Assembly: GCF_003313505.1 (NCBI RefSeq)
Contig: NZ_QMHO01000016.1
Coordinates: 1 to 64,000, forward strand
DNA from: Pedobacter nanyangensis
Lineage (GTDB): Bacteria > Bacteroidota > Bacteroidia > Sphingobacteriales > Sphingobacteriaceae
Reading direction: 5' to 3'
DNA length: 64,000 nt
A program made the position numbers and the translations under genes. Position 1 is the stretch's first letter. Every line of letters begins with the position of its first letter. Below the pieces are notes generated by a model, which saw only the letters and a list, made by a program, of their open reading frames with translations, was not told the origin of the DNA and ran no database searches. Below, piece by piece: positions 59,305 through 64,000 of the stretch.

Positions 59305-60714
59305 TTACATCACCTTCAGCACCATTCCTTCCGTAATTTTTGCTGATTTTAAGCCATTGGCTTCCTTCAAACTTGCCACGGTAATCCCATCAAATTTCTC
59401 TGCAATGCTCGAAAGGGTATCGCCTTGCTTTACCTTATAACTTACAAAAGCGGCTTTGGGCTTTGGTACTGATTTTTGAGGAACACTATCTCTATATATT
59501 TTTAACTTTTGGCCAGGGATAATGGTTAAAGCCGCTAGCTTGTTCCAAACCTTTAAATCCTGAACCTGCACGCCATATTTATTGGCAATGAGGGTTAGGT
59601 TTTGGCCTGGGAGTACTTTATGCACCAAAATACCAGATACGGAAGCCCTTTCAGTTTTTTTAGATTGGGCTTTCTTTCTTAAATCCCTTACATCGTCTGT
59701 AGAGGCCAGGATAATTTCCTTATCGGTGTCCACATCCCTATTTAATACCTCAAACAACTGTTCGTAATATTGATGCTCGGGATTAGGAATTACGATACGC
59801 TTCGGAGAAACCTCTGTTCCGTTTACAATCTTCTTCTTATAACTCGGGTTTAGGGCAAAAAGTGTTTCTTCGGTATGGTTAATGGCATTAGCTACATCTG
59901 ATAAGGCTACAAAATTCCTTACCTGTACCGTATCGGTTTTAAACACAAAGGGAGTTGCCTTAGCTTGTATCTGGTGGGTTTTGGCATACTTCATTACATA
60001 AACCGCTGCAATAAAAGCGGGCACATAATTACGGGTTTCGGCAGGTAAAAACCTTCTGATTTCCCAAAAATCACGAGAACCTGCCTTATCAATGGCCTTA
60101 TTCACATTTCCTTTGCCACAGTTGTAGGCCGCTATGGCCAAAAGCCAGTCGCCAAGCTCTTCATAGGCATCTTTAAAATAGGCGGCAGCGGCGTAGCTAG
60201 CTTGTATAGGGTCTTTACGTTCGTCAACAAAGTTGTCCATATTTAGGCCATAGGCTTTTGCCGTACCAAACATAAATTGCCATAGGCCCGTGGCGCCAAC
60301 CCTTGAAACGGCATGCGGGTTTAAAGATGATTCAACTATGGACAGGTATTTGATTTCGGTGGGGATGTTGTACGATTTTAAGGCCTTCTCAAAGATGGGG
60401 AAGTAATAGGCGGATAGCCCCAGCATATCGGCATACATGTTTTTCCGCTTTACGTAAATATCGATATAGCTTTGCACGTACTCATTATAGTCCAATGGAA
60501 CGGTTTGCTTAATGGAATCAAGTCGCAACTTGTACTGCAGGTTTTGCCCGAAAAGTAGGGGCTGATTGATCATTGGAACTGCCACGGTGTCCGTAGCGGG
60601 TGCGGTGGTCAGCCTCTTCAGGATGGTATCACCTTGGATAATTTTTGCGGGGACTTGGGCTTGAGCGCTTAAAACAGTTACCCAACCTAAAACAGTAAGT
60701 ATCAATTTCCTCAT
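59305..60714 (-). CDS. Lytic transglycosylase with LysM domains (MltD-like)
   Basis: This 469-residue exported murein hydrolase has a signal peptide (MRKLILTVLGWVTVLSAQAQ). The SLT-type transglycosylase domain (about 95-260) has catalytic Glu128 in IKYLSIVESSLNPHAVS, followed by GATGLWQFMFGTAKAYGL and DERKDPIQASYAAAAYFKD. Two C-terminal LysM repeats follow (about 355-400 and 420-466: VLPGQNLTLIANKYGVQVQDLKVWN; VKQGDTLSSIAEKFDGITVASLKEAN). It cleaves the glycan strands of peptidoglycan, giving 1,6-anhydro ends. It is 82 bases downstream of gatA. Confidence 0.93.
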   Translation of the reverse strand: MRKLILTVLGWVTVLSAQAQVPAKIIQGDTILKRLTTAPATDTVAVPMINQPLLFGQNLQYKLRLDSIKQTVPLDYNEYVQSYIDIYVKRKNMYADMLGLSAYYFPIFEKALKSYNIPTEIKYLSIVESSLNPHAVSRVGATGLWQFMFGTAKAYGLNMDNFVDERKDPIQASYAAAAYFKDAYEELGDWLLAIAAYNCGKGNVNKAIDKAGSRDFWEIRRFLPAETRNYVPAFIAAVYVMKYAKTHQIQAKATPFVFKTDTVQVRNFVALSDVANAINHTEETLFALNPSYKKKIVNGTEVSPKRIVIPNPEHQYYEQLFEVLNRDVDTDKEIILASTDDVRDLRKKAQSKKTERASVSGILVHKVLPGQNLTLIANKYGVQVQDLKVWNKLAALTIIPGQKLKIYRDSVPQKSVPKPKAAFVSYKVKQGDTLSSIAEKFDGITVASLKEANGLKSAKITEGMVLKVM

Positions 60715-60796
60715 AGGCCAATTTTCAATTTGCAGCTAATTTTACATTGGTATCTAACTGATGCTAAAATAAATTCAGCATCACGAGTAGGTTAAT

Positions 60797-62221
60797 TTAT
60801 CCCTTTTCTAAAAAACGGTGTGACAATGAAAGCAAAGCTTGTTCGTTAAAATGGTTTCCCATTAACTGGATACTTAACGGCAAACCTTCGCTGTTATTGC
60901 CCAGAGGCAATGCAATTGCAGGTATTCCCGCCAAAGAGGCCAGTACGGTATAAATATCGGCCATGTACATCACCAAGGGATCCTGTACATTTTCGCCTAT
61001 CTTAAATGCTGGAGTTGGGGCCACAGGGCTCACCAGTACCTCATGAGTTTGCAGTAATGCTTCTATTTTTTCGCGGATTAGCCTACGAACCTTTTGTGCT
61101 TTCTGATAATAAGCGTCGTAGTAACCTGCGCTCAGCACAAAGGTGCCCAATAAAATCCTACGTTTTACTTCCTCGCCAAAACCTTCGGCCCTTGAACTTT
61201 TGTAAAGTTGGTTTAGGCTTTGGGCCTGGGTATTGCGGTAGCCATAATGCACGCCATCATAACGGGAGAGGTTGGAAGAAGCCTCGGCAGTGGTTAAAAT
61301 GTAATAGGTAGGCACTAGGTAATCCAACAAGTCAAAAGACACTTCGGTTACCTCATGTCCTTCGGCTTTGAACTTCTCAATGGCGGCAGTAATAGCTGTT
61401 TTTGTTTCAGGATCTAAAGCGTCACTATCTAACGTTTCCTTTAAAACGGCTATTTTCTTCTGGGTGTTAAAGGATAAGTTTTGTGAATATTGAGGCACGG
61501 GCAAAGTAGAAACGGTGCTATCATTTTCATCGGCTCCAGCCAAAACTTCCAATAGCAAAGCCGCATCAGAAACCGAAGCCGTTAAAGTACCCACTTGGTC
61601 AAAAGAGGATGCGTAGGCAATTACACCGTAACGGGAAATACGCCCGTAAGTTGGTTTGAAGCCTATATTGCCACAAAATGCTGCTGGCTGACGGACAGAG
61701 CCTCCTGTATCAGTTCCCAATGCTGCCAAACACATGTCTGCTTGTACTGCCACTGCAGAACCACCTGATGAACCGCCCGCAACACGTTCTTCGTCTGCGG
61801 CATTTTTTACCGTACCGAAGTAGGAGGTTTCATTGGAGCCACCCATGGCAAATTCATCGCAGTTTAACCGTCCGATGATAATGGCATCTTCGGCCAAAAG
61901 GCGTTCAACCACGGTAGCCGAGTATGGAGCAACAAAACCATCGAGCATTTTGGATGAAGCAGTAACCTGATGATCTTGGTAACAGATGTTATCCTTAATG
62001 CCGATAACCATTCCGGCCAGTTTTCCCGCAGTGCCTTGCGACAACTTCTGTTGGACCAGCGCAGCCTGTTTGTTAGCAGAATCAAAAAACACCTCATTAA
62101 ATGCATTGAGGTGTTGATGCTTTTCTATTTGCTCAAAATAATAAGCAAGGAGTTCTTTTAAAGTTAGTTGCTTTTGCGCGAGTTTTCCTTGTATCTCTGT
62201 AAGAGAGGTGTATTTCTTCAA
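60797..62221 (-). CDS. gatA: Aspartyl/glutamyl-tRNA amidotransferase subunit A
   Basis: This 474-residue amidase is the catalytic subunit of GatCAB, which converts Glu-tRNA(Gln) or Asp-tRNA(Asn) to the amide form. The Ser-Ser-Lys triad is complete: Lys76 in GIKDNICY, Ser151 in GGSSGGSAVAVQ and nucleophile Ser175 in GTDTGGSVRQPA. The C-terminal end (IPAIALPLG, SIQLMGNHFNEQALLSLSHRFL) is intact. gatB and gatC are not in the window. It lies between the tat genes and the transglycosylase. Confidence 0.96.
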   Translation of the reverse strand: MKKYTSLTEIQGKLAQKQLTLKELLAYYFEQIEKHQHLNAFNEVFFDSANKQAALVQQKLSQGTAGKLAGMVIGIKDNICYQDHQVTASSKMLDGFVAPYSATVVERLLAEDAIIIGRLNCDEFAMGGSNETSYFGTVKNAADEERVAGGSSGGSAVAVQADMCLAALGTDTGGSVRQPAAFCGNIGFKPTYGRISRYGVIAYASSFDQVGTLTASVSDAALLLEVLAGADENDSTVSTLPVPQYSQNLSFNTQKKIAVLKETLDSDALDPETKTAITAAIEKFKAEGHEVTEVSFDLLDYLVPTYYILTTAEASSNLSRYDGVHYGYRNTQAQSLNQLYKSSRAEGFGEEVKRRILLGTFVLSAGYYDAYYQKAQKVRRLIREKIEALLQTHEVLVSPVAPTPAFKIGENVQDPLVMYMADIYTVLASLAGIPAIALPLGNNSEGLPLSIQLMGNHFNEQALLSLSHRFLEKG

Positions 62222-62252
62222 AATCTAAATTTAAAAGCGTTGTAAACTGAAA

Positions 62253-62447
62253 TTATTGAGGTTTGTTGGGGTTGTTGTCGCCTTGGCCATCTACACCATC
62301 TTTACCATCTTTAAATTCTTTTACGCCTCTACCTAAGCCTCTCATTAATTCTGGAATTTTTTTACCTCCAAAAAGCAATAAAAGAGCTACAATAATTAAA
62401 ACGATTTCCATTGTGCCTAGCGCAGCTAGCATTGGTGTTTGTAACAT
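62253..62447 (-). CDS. tatA: TatA/E-type twin-arginine translocase protein
   Basis: This 64-residue protein has an N-terminal membrane helix (MEIVLIIVALLLLFGG) after a short lead, then the amphipathic FGGKKIPELMRGLGRGVKEFKDGKDG typical of TatA/E. The C-terminal tail is Asp/Asn-rich. It probably forms the protein-conducting part of the Tat system with the TatC encoded at 29199. It lies 26 bases downstream of the second TatA/B-like gene. Confidence 0.93.
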   Translation of the reverse strand: MLQTPMLAALGTMEIVLIIVALLLLFGGKKIPELMRGLGRGVKEFKDGKDGVDGQGDNNPNKPQ

Positions 62448-62473
62448 GACTGTGGTTTTATATATTCAATTTT

Positions 62474-62836
62474 TTAAACGGAACTTTTTGGCTCCTTATT
62501 TTCTTCTACACGATCTACAGGCCTAACTTCAGTTTCGTTTTCGGCTACCGCAGTTTCTTCATGGATAGAGTGCGAATGGTCTTCTTCAGGTGCTCTATAG
62601 CTACGGTTTTCCTCGGCCTTCCGATCTTCTTCATCGATGTCAACCGCATTGATATTGCGATGGATTTCTCTTTTAACTCCTTCTGATGCATCTTTGAATT
62701 CTCTAATCCCCTTGCCCAGTCCTCTTGCTAATTCGGGCAATTTTTTACCTCCAAATAACAAAAGTATGGCAATTACGATGAGCATAATCTCGCCCCCTCC
62801 CATATTCAAAAACTCTAATAATGGCGTGTTGTACAT
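62474..62836 (-). CDS. TatA/TatB-like twin-arginine translocase protein
   Basis: This 120-residue protein has membrane helix GGGEIMLIVIAILLLFGGKKLPELARGLGKGIREFKDASEGV (key blocks LLLFGGKKLPEL and GLGKGIREFKD). A long acidic, His- and Glu-rich tail follows (about residues 50-120), longer than in plain TatA. It may play the TatB part. The ATG at 62836 is chosen over a TTG at 62857. A TATATTTG -7-like element lies 19 bases upstream of this start. It is 26 bases upstream of tatA. Confidence 0.92.
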   Translation of the reverse strand: MYNTPLLEFLNMGGGEIMLIVIAILLLFGGKKLPELARGLGKGIREFKDASEGVKREIHRNINAVDIDEEDRKAEENRSYRAPEEDHSHSIHEETAVAENETEVRPVDRVEENKEPKSSV

Positions 62837-62854
62837 TTTAAAAACGATTTTATA

Positions 62855-62862
62855 CAAATATA
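62855..62862 (-). promoter_or_regulatory. Candidate -7 element (TATATTTG) of the tat genes
   Basis: The minus strand reads TATATTTG, matching TAnnTTTG, 18 bases upstream of the ATG at 62836. A TTTG at 62876-62879 is 13 bases further up, which is shorter than the usual spacing. Confidence 0.45.
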
Positions 62863-62887
62863 GCGTTTATTTAAGCAAAAAAACACA

Positions 62888-64000
62888 TTATCTGGCCAGC
62901 CAGGCTGCGGGATCTTGTGCCGTAGTACCTCGGTGGATTTGGAATTCAATTTCGGGAACGCCATCCGATTCGCCAGCAACACCAATGTTTTGTTTAGTGC
63001 TAACGCTTTCTCCCTGGGATACGGAAACACTTTTTAAGTTGGTGTAAATGGTAAAATACTCGCCATGCCTAACAATGATCACCCAACGCCCCATAATATT
63101 GGTTACCCTGGTTACCTTTCCATTAAAAACCGCTCTAACAGCCGCTCCTTCACTTGTTTGGAAAGTAACACCATCATTTTTTGCCGAGGCCTGATCAACC
63201 TTATAGGCCCCAAATCTGCTGGTAATGTACCCGTTAGATACAGGCGAAGGCAAACTTCCCCTATTAGCTTCAAAAGCATCAGAAAGCTTTGCTGCTTCTG
63301 GTGTTGCCCTTAAAGCTTCGCTAGTTGTTTTAGGTTTAGCTGCGGTGGTTGTTGGCGCAGGCCTGTTTTCGGCTTTGGCTTTGGCGGCGGCAATCCTTTC
63401 GCGTTCACGTTCTTCTTCCTCCGCTTTTTTCTTTGCTGCGGCAATCTCCCTGGCAATAGCTGCCCTAATCTCTCGATCCACTGCTGCCTGTTGTTGTCGT
63501 TTCTTTTTGATGTCCTGCTGGAACTGTTTCTCCTGCCTACTCAACTTATTTAGTACAACCGTTTGCTCGCTTCTGTTTTTATCTAGTTTGCTTTTTTCCG
63601 TTTGTTCTTCTTTTAACAAACTACCCTTACTCTTTAGGTTTTTGTCCAGCACTACAATCTGATTGCTCAACTGCTTTTCGGTACCTTGGATGTAGGCTGC
63701 CTGTTTTTTGCGGTATTGGCCAAATTGCTGTAAATATTTAATGCGCTTATAGGCTTGGTTAAAATCTTTTGCCGCAAAAATAAACATCATTTTATCGTAG
63801 GCATTTTTGTTGCGTTGTGCAAAGCGAATCATCGCCGCGTACTCCTTTTTCAAATCAGCCAAACGCCCCTTCAAGTTGTACACCTTATTGGTGTTTTCCG
63901 AAATTTGCTGGTCAAGGGTTTTCATCTCTGAGTTGATCGTAGAGATTTTTTCCTGGCGCAGCCTGATTTGTGCTTTGATGGCGTTGATTTGGCCAAGCGT
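62888..64000 (-). CDS. EnvC-like murein hydrolase activator with degenerate M23 (LytM) domain, 5' end cut by the window
   Basis: The frame stays open to the window edge: 25 more codons precede the ATG at 63925 and form the same coiled coil (LGQINAIKAQIRLRQEKIS), so the true start lies outside. A long coiled coil (about 60% of the visible part, with KKKAEEEERERERIAAAKAK) leads to a LytM/M23 domain (NGYITSRFGAY to DPAAWLAR). The canonical zinc ligands are missing: where active enzymes have H-x3-D the protein reads AKNDGVTFQ, and where they have HLHFE it reads IEFQIH. EnvC-type proteins of this kind activate amidases during cell division rather than cutting murein themselves. Confidence 0.88.
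   Translation of the reverse strand, partial: TLGQINAIKAQIRLRQEKISTINSEMKTLDQQISENTNKVYNLKGRLADLKKEYAAMIRFAQRNKNAYDKMMFIFAAKDFNQAYKRIKYLQQFGQYRKKQAAYIQGTEKQLSNQIVVLDKNLKSKGSLLKEEQTEKSKLDKNRSEQTVVLNKLSRQEKQFQQDIKKKRQQQAAVDREIRAAIAREIAAAKKKAEEEERERERIAAAKAKAENRPAPTTTAAKPKTTSEALRATPEAAKLSDAFEANRGSLPSPVSNGYITSRFGAYKVDQASAKNDGVTFQTSEGAAVRAVFNGKVTRVTNIMGRWVIIVRHGEYFTIYTNLKSVSVSQGESVSTKQNIGVAGESDGVPEIEFQIHRGTTAQDPAAWLAR

Overview
The window is chromosomal DNA of a Bacteroidota bacterium, most likely Sphingobacteriaceae (Pedobacter-like). The evidence is an ECF sigma/FecR/SusC/SusD locus, the type IX secretion translocon protein SprA, a secreted protein with a type IX sorting tail, many lipoproteins with Cys-Lys-Lys lipoboxes, weak Shine-Dalgarno sequences, and TAnnTTTG promoter elements. 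No rRNA, tRNA, prophage or CRISPR array was seen. Taxonomy is inferred from gene content only.

Layout. 1-1525 carries no convincing gene but holds degenerate repeats resembling insertion-sequence ends, and several hairpins. 1526-6645 is a small RiPP (lanthipeptide-type) locus: a LytTR response regulator, a Ser/Thr-rich Cys-free candidate precursor on the opposite strand, a LytS/YehU-type histidine kinase and a full-length LanB dehydratase. No LanC cyclase is visible. 6785-24808, all on the minus strand, is a regulated uptake locus read from right to left: ECF sigma factor, FecR anti-sigma, SusC with a signalling (STN) domain, SusD, a zinc metallohydrolase lipoprotein, two DUF4302 lipoproteins, an S9 peptidase, a PBP4-type D-Ala-D-Ala carboxypeptidase, an alpha/beta hydrolase and a beta-helix type IX cargo. 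Two nearly identical promoter-like elements (GTCACCC, 16 bp, CGTCT) lie just upstream of fecR and susC. Because the locus encodes peptidases and no glycosidases, peptide or cell-wall fragment uptake is more likely than glycan use (inference).

25017-36978 (plus strand) holds an AraC regulator, a RibD-C reductase, a GH3 beta-glucosidase, TatC, RpiB, an M28 peptidase, a small secreted protein bracketed by long palindromes, LutB, and a fused E1 alpha/beta 2-oxoacid dehydrogenase. 37217-44583 holds an XRE regulator, a SprT-like protein, FeoB/FeoA, a large TonB-receptor-like outer-membrane protein, VanZ and GcvH. 44663-54977 holds SprA, RuvA and a malic enzyme-phosphotransacetylase fusion. 55002-55946 is a repeat-rich spacer with a 42-bp (14-codon) tandem repeat.

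55947-59240 (plus strand) is an unrecognised secreted-protein cluster: a lipoprotein with a HENYH zinc-protease-like motif followed by three small exported proteins. Two of these are diverged paralogues, each followed by the same 26-bp hairpin. 59305-64000 (minus strand) holds a MltD-like LysM transglycosylase, GatA, two TatA/B-like proteins and an EnvC-like protein cut by the window edge, whose LytM domain lacks the zinc ligands.

The points most worth a second look are the Cys-free RiPP precursor with its LanB, the paired ECF promoter elements, the peptidase-loaded SusCD operon and the 55.9-59.2 kb secreted cluster.
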